64,000 nt of DNA from Pseudomonadota bacterium (GTDB lineage: Bacteria > Pseudomonadota > Gammaproteobacteria > Burkholderiales > Burkholderiaceae_B), in the NCBI GenBank assembly GCA_023425645.1, contig JAFACG010000037.1, positions 1 through 64,000 of the forward strand. The letters run 5' to 3'. Shown in pieces: positions 32,675-41,585 of this stretch. Made by a program: the position numbers and the translations under genes. Every line of letters starts with the position of its first letter. Within the stretch, counting starts at the first letter, position 1. The notes beneath the pieces were generated by a model. The model worked only from the letters and a program-made list of their open reading frames with translations. It was not told the origin of the DNA and did not search any database.

Positions 32675-33943
32675 ATGAGCTGCAATCACACTGAACAGGC
32701 GCCGCGCGTGGTCGAGGCGCCCATCGTCATCAACCGCCGCTGGCCCGAGGAAGGCTTTACCCGCATTCCGGCCTGGGTCTACACCGACCCGGCCGTCTAC
32801 AAGAAAGAAATGGAAGTGTTCTTCGCCGGCGACACCTGGAACTACGTCGGCCTGGAATGCGAAGTGCCCGAAGTCGGCAGCTTCAAGCGCCAGTGGATCG
32901 GCGACCGCCCCGTGGTCATGGTGCGCAATGAAGACGGCGAGATCAACGTGATCGAGAACCGCTGCGCCCACAAGGGCGCCCAGATCTGCTGGGAAAATAC
33001 CGGCAAGGTCACGGACTTCACCTGCCCCTACCACCAGTGGAACTACGACCTGAACGGCAACCTGCAAGGCGTGCCCTTCCGCCGCGGCGCGCTGGGCAAG
33101 GGCGGCATGCCCAAGGACTTCGACCCCAAGAAATGGGGCATCAAGCGCCTGCGCACCGTGAACCGCGGCGGCTCCATCTGGGCGACCTTTTCCGAGACCG
33201 CGCCCAGCTTCGAGGAATACTGCGGCCCCGACGTGCTGGCCGAGATCGACCACATGCTGCCGGGCAAGAAGCTGACGCTGCTGGGCTACAGCCGCCAGCT
33301 GATCCCCAGCAACTGGAAGATGTACCTGGAGAACCTGAAGGATCCCTACCACGCCACCTTGCTGCACACCTTCTACATCACTTTCGGCCTGTGGCGCGCG
33401 GACTCCAAGTCCGAGTGCATCCCCACCGGCGGCGGCGCCCACAGCGTGATGGTGTCGCACAACGAAGGCAAGAAGAAGACCGAGGCCACGGCGGAGATGG
33501 AACGCTTCCGCGACGACCTGCGCATCCTGGATGCAGAGACCGTCACGCCCCGCAAGGAGTTCAACCGCGGCCGCGTGGGCGGCGCCTGGATCTTCCCCGC
33601 CGCGCAGTTCGGCATCCAGGCCAACTCGCTCAAGACGCGCCACGTGATCCCGCGCGGCCCCAACGCGCACGAACTGGTCTTCACCTACTACGGCTACGAG
33701 GACGACGACGAGGAAATGACCCGCCTGCGCCTGAAGCACGCCAACCTGCTCGGCCCGGCCGGCTTCGTCTCCATGGACGACAGCGAAATGCTCAAGCAGG
33801 TGCAGACCGGCATCTCCGGCTATCCGGAAAGCGTCAGCGTGGTGGAGATGGGCGGCCGCGACACCGAACCCGCCGACTACATGGTCAGCGAAGTGCTGAT
33901 CCGCGCCTTCTACAAGTACTACCGCGAGGCAATGGGACTATGA
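32675..33943 (+). CDS. Rieske ring-hydroxylating oxygenase alpha subunit, salicylate 5-hydroxylase-like
   Basis: This catalytic subunit of 422 residues has a Rieske 2Fe-2S site formed by CAHKGAQIC and, 17 residues after the first His, CPYHQWNYD. The mononuclear iron site lies in ENLKDPYHATLLHTFYITFG with the 2-His motif. The segment GLWRADSKSE and the ending EMGGRDTEPADYMVSEVLIR closely follow NagG-type salicylate 5-hydroxylases. With the bicupin and FAH genes it suggests monohydroxylation of salicylate or a related 2-substituted benzoate such as anthranilate, then ring cleavage. Its stop overlaps the ferredoxin start. Confidence 0.88.
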   Translation: MSCNHTEQAPRVVEAPIVINRRWPEEGFTRIPAWVYTDPAVYKKEMEVFFAGDTWNYVGLECEVPEVGSFKRQWIGDRPVVMVRNEDGEINVIENRCAHKGAQICWENTGKVTDFTCPYHQWNYDLNGNLQGVPFRRGALGKGGMPKDFDPKKWGIKRLRTVNRGGSIWATFSETAPSFEEYCGPDVLAEIDHMLPGKKLTLLGYSRQLIPSNWKMYLENLKDPYHATLLHTFYITFGLWRADSKSECIPTGGGAHSVMVSHNEGKKKTEATAEMERFRDDLRILDAETVTPRKEFNRGRVGGAWIFPAAQFGIQANSLKTRHVIPRGPNAHELVFTYYGYEDDDEEMTRLRLKHANLLGPAGFVSMDDSEMLKQVQTGISGYPESVSVVEMGGRDTEPADYMVSEVLIRAFYKYYREAMGL

Positions 33944-34272
33944 CGACCGAACTGAACTGGATCCTGGCCGCCCAGACCGGCGACATCTCGCCCGACACCA
34001 ATACGCTGCGCGTGGTGGTCAACGGCGAGGCCGTCTGCCTGTACCAACTGGAGGACGGCTCCGTGCACGCCACGCAGGACCGCTGCACGCACGGCAACGC
34101 CAGCCTGGCCGACGGCTACATCGAAGACGGCCTGATCGAATGTCCGCTGCACCAGGGCTGTTTCGACATACGCACCGGCAAGGCGCGCACCGCGCCCTGC
34201 ACCGTCGATCTGAAGACCTACGCGGTCAAGGTCGAGGGCGAGGCCATCTACGTGGCCGGAGACGCCGCATGA
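33940..34272 (+). CDS. Rieske-type ferredoxin of the oxygenase
   Basis: This 110-residue electron carrier has Rieske ligands CTHGNASLADGYIEDG and CPLHQGCFDIRTGKA. It passes electrons from the reductase encoded next to the oxygenase alpha subunit, as NagAb does. The ATG overlaps the alpha-subunit TGA and its own stop overlaps the reductase ATG, so all three are translationally coupled. No unusual features. Confidence 0.92.
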   Translation: MTTELNWILAAQTGDISPDTNTLRVVVNGEAVCLYQLEDGSVHATQDRCTHGNASLADGYIEDGLIECPLHQGCFDIRTGKARTAPCTVDLKTYAVKVEGEAIYVAGDAA

Positions 34273-35495
34273 CCACGGTGGTGATCGTGGGCGCCGGGCA
34301 GGCGGGCGGCTGGGCCGCCCGCACGCTGCGCGACCAGGGTTTTGCGGGCCGCATCGTGCTGGTGGGCCAGGAAAGCCATGCGCCCTACGAGCGCCCGCCG
34401 CTGTCCAAGGACATCCTGCTGGGTCAAGGTACGAGCGTGGCCGAACTGACCCTGCTGGACGCCGCGACCATGCAGGCGCTGAATATCGAGGCCCTGCTGG
34501 GCCGCCGCGCCCTGCGCATCGACCGCGAGCGGCGCTGCGTGATCCTGGACGATGGCGGCGAGCTGGCCTATGACCATCTGGTGCTGGCCACCGGCGGGCG
34601 CGCCCGCCAACTGCTGCCGGAACTGGCGGACCATCCACGCATGTTCACCCTGCGCACGCTGGACGACGCCCTGCGCCTGAAGGAATCCCTGCCCCGGCCC
34701 AGCCGCCTGCTGATCATCGGCGGAGGCTGGATCGGACTGGAAGTGGCCGCCACGGCCCGCCAGCTGGGCCATGCCGTGACGCTGCTGGAAGCCGCGCCGC
34801 GCTTGTGCCAGCGCAGCGTCTGCGCCGCCATGTCCGACGAACTGGCCGCCGTGCATGGCGAGCAGGGCGTGGACCTGCGCCTGGGCGTGACCGCCGCGCA
34901 AGTACATCCCGAAGGCGAGGGCTTCAAAGCCGTGCTGTCCGACGGCGACACCCTGTCCTGCACCCACATCGTGATGGCGGCCGGGCTGCTGGCCAACGAT
35001 GAGCTGGCCGTGGAAGCCGGCCTGCCCTGCCGGCAGGGCGTGGTGGTGGACGAACGCTGCCGCAGCGCCGACCCGCGCATCTATGCGGCCGGCGACGTGG
35101 CCTTGCGCCCCGCCGACGGCCAACGCCCCGCCATGCGGCTGGAATCCTGGCAGAACGCCCAGGACCAGGGCATCGCCGTCGCGCAGGCCATCCTGGGGCA
35201 GGATGTGCATTACCTGCCCACGCCGCTGGTCTGGTCGCAACAATACGATCGCTTCATCCAGATCTGCGGCCATGTCAGCGAAGCCCGCTCCACGGCGCTG
35301 CGCCCCCTGAAACAAGGCGGCAGCCTGCGCTTCTACCTTGATGATCAAGGCATCGTGCAAGGCGTCATCGGCATCAATGCGGGGCGCGACTGGCGCGCCG
35401 CGCGCGCCTTGGTGGAACGCCAGAGCTGGGCCGACCCGCAGGAGCTGGCGGACCCCGCCATCGCCTTGAACAAGCTGTCCCAGGCCATGGCCTGA
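34269..35495 (+). CDS. FAD-dependent ferredoxin reductase
   Basis: This NAD(P)H:ferredoxin reductase of the oxygenase system has 408 residues. The FAD motif is VVIVGAGQAGGWAARTL at the N-terminus, with YERPPLSKDILLG following. The NAD motif is LLIIGGGWIGLEVAATARQL near residues 147-166, and the second FAD segment is RIYAAGDVALRP. This is the flavoprotein-only type used by three-component dioxygenases, unlike the plant-type ferredoxin fusion (NagAa) of naphthalene/salicylate systems. Confidence 0.93.
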   Translation: MTTVVIVGAGQAGGWAARTLRDQGFAGRIVLVGQESHAPYERPPLSKDILLGQGTSVAELTLLDAATMQALNIEALLGRRALRIDRERRCVILDDGGELAYDHLVLATGGRARQLLPELADHPRMFTLRTLDDALRLKESLPRPSRLLIIGGGWIGLEVAATARQLGHAVTLLEAAPRLCQRSVCAAMSDELAAVHGEQGVDLRLGVTAAQVHPEGEGFKAVLSDGDTLSCTHIVMAAGLLANDELAVEAGLPCRQGVVVDERCRSADPRIYAAGDVALRPADGQRPAMRLESWQNAQDQGIAVAQAILGQDVHYLPTPLVWSQQYDRFIQICGHVSEARSTALRPLKQGGSLRFYLDDQGIVQGVIGINAGRDWRAARALVERQSWADPQELADPAIALNKLSQAMA

Positions 35496-35509
35496 ACCGG
35501 AGCCAAGAC

Positions 35510-35902
35510 ATGGATAATCACATTGCCTATACGGCCTGTCTGCAACTGGCCAGCCGCTTCTACCTGAGTCTGGACGCCTCCGATACGGCGGGCCTGCTGG
35601 CCTGCGTGACGCAGGACACGGTCTGGCACCGCCAGGGCCAGGCGCTGCAAGGCCCCCAGGCCATCGGGCAGGCCTTGGCCGAGCGCCGTGCCGAGCGCAT
35701 CACCAGCCATCAGATCAGCAATTTTCATCTTGACGCCGAAACGGACGAAGAAGCCGTGGCCCATTACTACGTAACGGTCTACGACAACCAGGGCCCCGAC
35801 GGCGCCCTGCAGCTCAAGACCATTCTGCGCAGCCAGGACCATTTCCGTCGTGTGGACGGCCAATGGACTTTGGTTTGCAAGCGCAGCAGCAAGCATCTTT
35901 AA
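35510..35902 (+). CDS. SnoaL/NTF2-like protein of the aromatic operon
   Basis: This 130-residue NTF2-fold protein has LASRFYLSLDASDTAGLLAC, then TQDTVWHRQGQALQGPQAI and a C-terminal sheet LKTILRSQDHFRRVDGQW. It lies 14 bp after the reductase gene and before the Bug receptor gene, so it belongs to the operon. It could be an isomerase or hydrolase acting on a ring-cleavage product, or an oxygenase accessory. The family does not fix a reaction. Confidence 0.8.
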   Translation: MDNHIAYTACLQLASRFYLSLDASDTAGLLACVTQDTVWHRQGQALQGPQAIGQALAERRAERITSHQISNFHLDAETDEEAVAHYYVTVYDNQGPDGALQLKTILRSQDHFRRVDGQWTLVCKRSSKHL

Positions 35903-35944
35903 CGCAGTACTTTCATCATTCAGAAAAAGGGGGGAGCAGCAGAC

Positions 35945-36937
35945 ATGCTCACACAAAAATTCATCAACACCGGCGTCCGCCTGGCGCTGACCGCCTTGCT
36001 CGGAACGGGCTTCGCTTTGGGCGCTGCCGCGCAGGCTGCGGACTACCCGGAGCGCGCGATCACCGTGATCGTGCCCTTCCCGGCGGGCGGCGGCGGCGAC
36101 ACGCTGGCGCGCATCGCCACCGAAGCCATCGGCCGCCAGCTCGGCCAGACGCTGATCGTGGAAAACCGCCCAGGGGCAGGGGGCAACATCGGCACCTCCC
36201 AGGTGGCTCGCGCCAAGCCGGACGGCTACACCCTGGGCTACGGCACCAACGGCACCGGCGCCATCAACCACTGGCTGTACTCCAATCCCGGCTATTCCAA
36301 CGCCGACCTGGAGCCCATCTCGCGCCTGACCACCATTGCCGCCGCGCTGGTCGTCAACCCCGACAGCAAGTACAAGACCGTCAAGGACCTGGTCGACTAC
36401 GGCAAGGCCAACCCCGACAGCCTGACCTGCGGCTCGGCCGGCAACGGCACGACCTCGCACCTGGCCTGTGAGCTGTTCAAGCAGATGACGGGCGTGAGCA
36501 TCCTGCACATCCCCTACAAGGGCGGCGCGGCGGCCATGACCGACCTGATGGGCGGGCGCGTGGACCTGCTGATCGACGTGATGCCCAACCTGTCCGGCCA
36601 GATCGAAGCCGGCAAGCTGCGCCCGCTGGCCGTCACCATGAAAAAGCGCCTGGATTCGCACCCCAACATCCCGACCATGGAAGAGGCCGGCGTGCCCGGT
36701 TACGACTTCTTTGCCTGGGACGCCATCTGGGCGCCCAAGGGCACGCCCACGGAAGTGCTGGACCGCCTGAACGAGGCCGCCCGCAAGGCCATGAGCGATC
36801 CCAAGACCGTGGCGATCCTGAAGGCCCGCGGCGCCGACACGGCCCCCACCAGCCGCGAAGAGCTGGCCTCCTTCGTGCAAGAGGAATACACCCGCCTGGG
36901 TGAAGTCGTGAAAAAGTCCGGCGCCCGCGTCGACTGA
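35945..36937 (+). CDS. Bug-family tripartite tricarboxylate receptor of the aromatic operon
   Basis: This 330-residue periplasmic binding protein has a signal peptide ending near AAAQAA (residue 35). The Bug core follows: ITVIVPFPAGGGGDTLARIA, LIVENRPGAGGNIGTSQVA and ILHIPYKGGAAAMTDLMGGR. It is last in the operon and followed by a strong terminator, so it probably captures the aromatic acid degraded by the upstream enzymes. No membrane TctAB genes are adjacent. GGGGAGCAGAC precedes the ATG. Confidence 0.92.
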   Translation: MLTQKFINTGVRLALTALLGTGFALGAAAQAADYPERAITVIVPFPAGGGGDTLARIATEAIGRQLGQTLIVENRPGAGGNIGTSQVARAKPDGYTLGYGTNGTGAINHWLYSNPGYSNADLEPISRLTTIAAALVVNPDSKYKTVKDLVDYGKANPDSLTCGSAGNGTTSHLACELFKQMTGVSILHIPYKGGAAAMTDLMGGRVDLLIDVMPNLSGQIEAGKLRPLAVTMKKRLDSHPNIPTMEEAGVPGYDFFAWDAIWAPKGTPTEVLDRLNEAARKAMSDPKTVAILKARGADTAPTSREELASFVQEEYTRLGEVVKKSGARVD

Positions 36938-36969
36938 TCCCGACCGGCCCGGCTCCCCGCCGGGCCCAC

Positions 36970-36999
36970 GCCGGCGCCCGCCAGGGCGCCGGCTTTTTT
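36970..36999 (+). terminator. Rho-independent terminator of the aromatic operon
   Basis: GCCGGCGCC and GGCGCCGGC form a 9-bp stem around the loop CGCCAG, followed by six T. It directly follows the Bug gene and abuts the end of the convergent LysR gene (36998). Confidence 0.9.
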
Positions 37000-37912
37000 A
37001 CAGAATCGTCCGATTCCCGTTGCGGTCCATTTCGAACACCTTGAACTGCTGCAGATAATGCCGCAGCCACAGGGACGCCTGGCCCAGTTGCGCCTGGCGG
37101 GACCACAGCAGATCCACGCCCACCACCCAGTCCGTGTGCGGATAAGCCTGCAGGGGCAGCTCCACCAGTTCGCCCGATTCGATCTCGCGCAGGATGGACT
37201 GGCGCGGCAAGGTGGTCCAGCCCAGGCCGGCGCGGGTCATCTCCAGCAGGGCCGAATAGCTTTCGGCCTGCCAGCTATTGCCCGCCTCCAGGTATTCCGT
37301 CGAAGGCAGCCGGTGGCCATGGGCCGCAAAGGCCAGCCGGCGATGCGCGCGCAGCTCGGCAAAGCTGATGGAGGCGCGCCGGGCCAGCGGGTGGTCGCGA
37401 TGCACCACGTGCGTCAGGATCAGCTTGCCCATCTGCCTGAAGGCCACCCCGCGCGGGTAGGCCGGCTGTGAAAAGGCGATGCCCAGGTCCACTTCCCCCT
37501 GCTGCACCAATACCGATACGTCGCCGTCCATGGGATGGCGGATGGTCACGTCCAGATACGGGAACTGGCGCGCCAGCTCCTGCAGCGGCGGCACCATCAC
37601 GGGGTATGGCACCTCGATGGCCAGCAGCAGCTCGGACTGGGGGATCTCCACCAGCTGCCGCGCATGCATCTCCAGATGGGCGCAGCGATCCAGCACCAGT
37701 TCGGCCTGGCGCAGCAATTGCTCGCCCGCCGGGGTCAGCACCGGCAGCTTGGCCTGACGATCAAACAGCTCCACGCCCAGGTCCACCTCCAGATTGGCCA
37801 CAGCCGCGCTGACCGTGGACTGGCTCTTGCCCAGCCGGCGCGCCGCCGCCGAGAACGAGCCTTGCCGAGCCACCGCGCCGAACATTTCCAGCTGCTCGAT
37901 CGAAAACCGCAT
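36998..37912 (-). CDS. LysR-family regulator
   Basis: This 304-residue regulator has an N-terminal HTH (SIEQLEMFGAVARQGSFSAA, then LGKSQSTVSAAVANLEVDLG) and a full effector-binding domain (residues about 90-295). The ATG at 37912 follows GGAGGCGGC; an upstream in-frame ATG lies across the promoter palindrome and is rejected. It is divergent from the purine permease and deaminase genes, which it probably controls through the ATCGG-T5-CCGAT site at 37926-37942. Confidence 0.9.
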   Translation of the reverse strand: MRFSIEQLEMFGAVARQGSFSAAARRLGKSQSTVSAAVANLEVDLGVELFDRQAKLPVLTPAGEQLLRQAELVLDRCAHLEMHARQLVEIPQSELLLAIEVPYPVMVPPLQELARQFPYLDVTIRHPMDGDVSVLVQQGEVDLGIAFSQPAYPRGVAFRQMGKLILTHVVHRDHPLARRASISFAELRAHRRLAFAAHGHRLPSTEYLEAGNSWQAESYSALLEMTRAGLGWTTLPRQSILREIESGELVELPLQAYPHTDWVVGVDLLWSRQAQLGQASLWLRHYLQQFKVFEMDRNGNRTIL

Positions 37913-37925
37913 GCCGCCTCCGAAC

Positions 37926-37942
37926 CATCGGTTTTTCCGATG
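37926..37942. promoter_or_regulatory. LysR operator-like palindrome (T-N11-A)
   Basis: CATCGGTTTTTCCGATG has 6-bp perfect arms around five T and contains the T-N11-A core of LysR recognition sites. It lies 14 bp upstream of the LysR gene start, in the gap shared with the divergent permease gene. Confidence 0.65.
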
Positions 37943-38036
37943 AATATTAATTATGTTCAATTGAAAAACTGATTGATCATAGCAGCAAGCTCACCGAGAA
38001 GAGTGATACGTGGCCCTGACCACAAAGGAGACAGCC

Positions 38037-39410
38037 ATGAAACATTCCACTCCGGTTCATCCCGTGGATGAACTTCTGCCATTGCGCCAGTTGGCCAGTT
38101 TCGGCCTGCAGCATGTGCTGGTGATGTATGCCGGCGCCGTGGCGGTGCCCCTGATCCTGGGCAGCGCCCTGGGCCTCGCCACTGAACACATGATCACCCT
38201 GATCAACGCCAATCTGCTGACCTCGGGCGTGGCCACCCTGATCCAGACGCTGGGCTTCTGGCGCTTCGGCGCCCGCCTGCCGCTGATCCAGGGGTGTTCC
38301 TTCATCGCCATCGCCCCCATGATCATGATAGGCCAGCAGTACGGCCTGACCACGGTCTTTGGCGCGGTGATCGCGGCCGGCGCGCTGACGATCGCCATTG
38401 CGCCGCTGTTCAGCCGCCTGCTCAAGCTGTTCCCGCCCGTGGTGATCGGCAGCCTGATCACCGTGATCGGCATTTCCCTGATGCCCGCGGCCGCCATCTG
38501 GCTGGGCGGGGGCAACCCGGACGCGGCCGACTTCGGCGCGCCGGGCAACCTGCTGCTGGGCCTGGCCACCATCGTCGTCACCCTCTTCATCCACGCGCGC
38601 TTCTCCGGCTTCGTGGGCAACCTGTCGGTGCTGATCGGCCTGCTGTGCGGCACCGCCCTGGCCATGCTGATGGGCTACACGGATTTCAGCCGCGTCGGCC
38701 AGGCGGCCTGGTTCGAGCTGAGCCCGCCCTTCGCCTTCGGCATGCCCGAGTTCGCCCTGGCGCCCACGCTGGTGATGATGATGGCCATGCTGGTCATCAT
38801 GGCCGAGACGACCGGCAACGTGCTGGCCATCGGCAAGATCACCGGCAAGCCCGCCAGCCAGACCACGCTGGGCGACGCCTTCCGCGCCGACGGCCTGTCC
38901 ACCATGCTGGGCGGCCTGTTCAACAGCTTTCCCTACAACGCCTTCACCCAGAATACCGGCCTGATCGCCATGTCCAACGTGCGCAGCCGCTACGTGGTGG
39001 CCGCCGCCGGAGTGATCATGATCCTGATAGGCCTGTTTCCCAAGCTGGGCGCGCTGATCGCCACCATTCCCCGGCCCGTTCTGGGCGGCTGCGCCATCGT
39101 CATGTTCGGCATGACCACGGTGGCCGGCATCCAGGAGCTGAGCCGCGTGAAATTCGAAGGCACGCGCAACGGCCTGATCGTGGCGGTGTCCGTCAGCGTG
39201 GGCGTGCTGCCCATGTCCCTGCCCGCCCTGTTCCAGCGCGTGGAAGGGCCGCTGAAACTGTTCGTGGAAAGCGGCATCTTCCTGGCCGCCATCACGGCCA
39301 TCGTACTGAACCTGCTTCTGAACACCCGAGAAACCCTGGCGGCCGCCGGCGCGTCCGACGATCCCGCCGCCCCCACCCTGACACAAGAACAAGGAGCCCA
39401 ACATGGATAA
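38037..39410 (+). CDS. NCS2-family nucleobase permease
   Basis: This nucleobase:cation symporter of 457 residues begins with the hallmark FGLQHVLVMYAGAVAVPLIL. The substrate-site region MAETTGNVLAIGKITGKPAS is followed by GGLFNSFPYNAFTQNTGLIA, the form seen in the xanthine/urate branch. AAAGGAGACAGCC precedes the ATG. The next gene, a guanine-deaminase-like enzyme, overlaps its end by 8 bases, suggesting that the permease imports a purine that is then deaminated. It is the second NCS2 gene in the window. Confidence 0.92.
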   Translation: MKHSTPVHPVDELLPLRQLASFGLQHVLVMYAGAVAVPLILGSALGLATEHMITLINANLLTSGVATLIQTLGFWRFGARLPLIQGCSFIAIAPMIMIGQQYGLTTVFGAVIAAGALTIAIAPLFSRLLKLFPPVVIGSLITVIGISLMPAAAIWLGGGNPDAADFGAPGNLLLGLATIVVTLFIHARFSGFVGNLSVLIGLLCGTALAMLMGYTDFSRVGQAAWFELSPPFAFGMPEFALAPTLVMMMAMLVIMAETTGNVLAIGKITGKPASQTTLGDAFRADGLSTMLGGLFNSFPYNAFTQNTGLIAMSNVRSRYVVAAAGVIMILIGLFPKLGALIATIPRPVLGGCAIVMFGMTTVAGIQELSRVKFEGTRNGLIVAVSVSVGVLPMSLPALFQRVEGPLKLFVESGIFLAAITAIVLNLLLNTRETLAAAGASDDPAAPTLTQEQGAQHG

Positions 39411-39909
39411 CATCGTCACCTCGTCCGCCGGCCTGAGCGCGCGCGACATGGAACTGCTGCGCCAGACCATCACGCTGTCCGAAGAGTCCAAGGCCCGCGG
39501 CCGGCATCCCTTCGCCGCCCTGGTGGCCGACAAGGACGGCAACATCATCTGCACCGCAGGCAACAACTCCATGCCGCCCGAAGGCGACCCCACCCAGCAC
39601 GCCGAGCTGCGGGCCGCCGCGCAGGCGGCCCGCCTGCTGCCGCCCGAAGCGCTGGCCGACTGCACCCTGTACACCAGCGCCGAACCCTGCTGCATGTGCT
39701 CGGGCGCCATCTACTGGTGCGGCATAGGCCGCGTGGTCTACGCACTGGCCGAAGAGAATCTGCTGGTGCTGACGGGCGATCATCCCGAAAACCCCACCTT
39801 CTCCCTGCCCTGCCGGGAAGTCTTTGCGCGCGGCCAGCGCAAGGTGAGCGTATTCGGTCCCCTGATCGAGGACGAAGCCGCCGCGCCGCACCACGGCTTC
39901 TGGAAGTAG
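39403..39909 (+). CDS. Nucleoside/nucleobase deaminase, guanine-deaminase-like
   Basis: This zinc deaminase of the CDA superfamily has 168 residues. The catalytic motifs are TQHAELRAAAQ (HAE) and TSAEPCCMCSGAIYW (PCxxC), near residues 66 and 92. The insertion and C-terminal tail ending HHGFWK fit the short GuaD/nucleoside-deaminase group rather than the tRNA deaminase TadA. It overlaps the purine permease by 8 bases, so the two form a purine-use unit under the divergent LysR protein. Guanine to xanthine is the most likely reaction. Confidence 0.85.
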   Translation: MDNIVTSSAGLSARDMELLRQTITLSEESKARGRHPFAALVADKDGNIICTAGNNSMPPEGDPTQHAELRAAAQAARLLPPEALADCTLYTSAEPCCMCSGAIYWCGIGRVVYALAEENLLVLTGDHPENPTFSLPCREVFARGQRKVSVFGPLIEDEAAAPHHGFWK

Positions 39910-39925
39910 ATCTGCACAGACCCTG

Positions 39926-39948
39926 CGCCCGCGTCCGCCACGCGGGCG
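39926..39948 (+). other. GC-rich hairpin after the deaminase gene
   Basis: CGCCCGCGT and ACGCGGGCG form a perfect 9-bp stem with a 5-base loop, 17 bp after the deaminase stop. No T-run follows, so it is a weak terminator or an mRNA 3'-end stabiliser at best. Confidence 0.4.
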
Positions 39949-40051
39949 TAGACCCCGACGTCAGCAGGTGCTTCACGCCACAGGCGCAGGACAAGGATTA
40001 CAATCCTCCGGGCGTGCGGCCCATGGGGACCGCAGCCTACCCTCCCCTCTC

Positions 40052-40927
40052 ATGTCTCCCAAAGACCTACGCGATCTGTTCATGCTGGCTGCCATCTGGG
40101 GCAGCTCGTTCTTGTTCACGCTCAAAGCGGTGCCCGCCTTCGGCCCCTTTCCCCTGACCGTCGTGCGCGTGGGCGCCAGCGCCATCGCGTTGATGAGCTA
40201 CCTGTCCCTTACCGGACGCCTGAAAGTCTTCCTGGACAACTGGAAACCGATCTTCGGGCTGGGCATCCTGAACGCCGCCGTCCCCTTCGCCCTGTACGCC
40301 TACGCCGCCCTGCGCCTGGAGTCGGGCCTGCTGGCCGTGCTCAATGCCATGGCCCCGCTGTTCGGCGCCCTGGTGGCGCGCCTGTGGCTCAAGGAACGCC
40401 TCTCGCGCAGCCGCATCCTGGGCCTGTTCGTGGGCTTTCTGGGCATTCTGATCCTGGTGTACGACAAGCTGTCCTTCACCCAGGGCGCGCAAGGCTGGGC
40501 CGTGCTGGCCTCGCTGCTGGCCACGGTGTTCTACGGCATCGCCGCCAATTACACCGCCCGCTATCTGCGCGGCGTCGAGCCGCGGGCCGTGGCCGCCGGC
40601 AGCATGGTCAGCGCCACGCTGGCCCTGCTGCCCTTCGCCCTGATCTGGTGGCCCGAGCAGACGCCGCCCCTGGCATCCTGGGGCGCGGCGCTGTCCCTGT
40701 CCCTGCTGTGCACGGCCGTAGCCTACCTGATCTTCTACCGCTTGCTGGCCAATGTGGGGCCGTCCAAGACCATCACCGTCACTTTCCTGGTGCCGCCCTT
40801 CGGCGTGTTCTGGGGCACGCTGCTGCTGGGCGAGGCGCTGACGCTGCAGATGCTGGCCGGCATGGCCACCGTGCTGGTGGGCACGCTGCTGGCCACCGGC
40901 GTCATCGGCCGGCGCAAGGCCGCCTGA
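40052..40927 (+). CDS. EamA/DMT-family transporter
   Basis: This drug/metabolite transporter superfamily protein has 291 residues and ten predicted spans in two EamA repeats. Repeat 1 starts LFMLAAIWGSSFLFTLKAVP and contains LAVLNAMAPLFGALVARLWL. Repeat 2 ends VFWGTLLLGEALTLQMLAGM. The ATG at 40052 is chosen over an upstream one that would add a hydrophilic leader; a TACAAT hexamer lies about 50 bp before it. Likely an exporter of an amino acid or metabolite. It is complete, unlike the chimeric relative at 26997. Confidence 0.88.
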   Translation: MSPKDLRDLFMLAAIWGSSFLFTLKAVPAFGPFPLTVVRVGASAIALMSYLSLTGRLKVFLDNWKPIFGLGILNAAVPFALYAYAALRLESGLLAVLNAMAPLFGALVARLWLKERLSRSRILGLFVGFLGILILVYDKLSFTQGAQGWAVLASLLATVFYGIAANYTARYLRGVEPRAVAAGSMVSATLALLPFALIWWPEQTPPLASWGAALSLSLLCTAVAYLIFYRLLANVGPSKTITVTFLVPPFGVFWGTLLLGEALTLQMLAGMATVLVGTLLATGVIGRRKAA

Positions 40928-40937
40928 AGCGGCGCGG

Positions 40938-41402
40938 CTATTCGTCCAGCGCGTCCTGCGCCTGGGCGTGCAGCCAGGCGGCGTAGCGCTCCTCCAGGAC
41001 GGAGCGCAGAGCCTGGTAGGAATCCCAATCGTCGGGAACGTGGTAGATGGACGGCAGCGCCGCACTATCCAGCGTCTCCACGTAGTCATCCAGATAGAAC
41101 TGATCGTAATAGAAGTCGGAAAATGCCCGGCCCTGGGGCGTCATGTGCTCGCCGAGCAGCTCGTCGCCACAGCACATCTGCAGCAGTTGGGAGCCTTTGA
41201 TCATGTGGTCGCGGCATTGCCGCACCTCGTTCGGGAATTGCGCGACCAATTCGTCCGACAGCAGGCGGCGGGACACCAGCCAGGCCAGGTACAGGCCCAT
41301 GTGCGTGCGGCCGCCTTCGGGGCCCAGGTCCTGCGGATAGTCTCCCCCGACATGCCACTCCAGGGCGTCGTATTTCACATGGTTGGAAGATGGCGTTTTC
41401 AC
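40938..41402 (-). CDS. Conserved hypothetical protein (DUF7832-like)
   Basis: This 154-residue soluble acidic protein begins with KYDALEWHVGGDYPQDL and GGRTHMGLYLAWLVSRRLLS. It has QLLQMCCGDELLGEHMTPQG in the middle and FYYDQFYLDDYVETL near the end. The pattern matches a widespread uncharacterised family of about 150 residues found next to immunity or stress genes. It converges on the DMT transporter gene. No catalytic motif is evident. Confidence 0.65.
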   Translation of the reverse strand: MKTPSSNHVKYDALEWHVGGDYPQDLGPEGGRTHMGLYLAWLVSRRLLSDELVAQFPNEVRQCRDHMIKGSQLLQMCCGDELLGEHMTPQGRAFSDFYYDQFYLDDYVETLDSAALPSIYHVPDDWDSYQALRSVLEERYAAWLHAQAQDALDE

Positions 41403-41536
41403 GGCTTTACCTCCTTGAAGATGCGAAAGATGGGAAACCGGAACCGGCCCGGTTCAAACCAGTATATCGGCGGCCCTTGGCAAAAGTGTGACCACCTGTG
41501 AAGAACTTGGTTGACGCATGACGCATGCGCTCCCAT

Positions 41537-41568
41537 GCAGACAGGCCGCCCGCAGGCGGCCTGTCTGC
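41537..41568. other. Perfect 14-bp hairpin downstream of the thiolase gene
   Basis: GCAGACAGGCCGCC and GGCGGCCTGTCTGC flank a 4-base loop, 18 bp beyond the thiolase stop on the minus strand. No T-run follows in that direction. It is probably a 3'-end structure of the fad transcript. Confidence 0.55.
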
Positions 41569-41585
41569 AGGACCCTGGTACAGCT

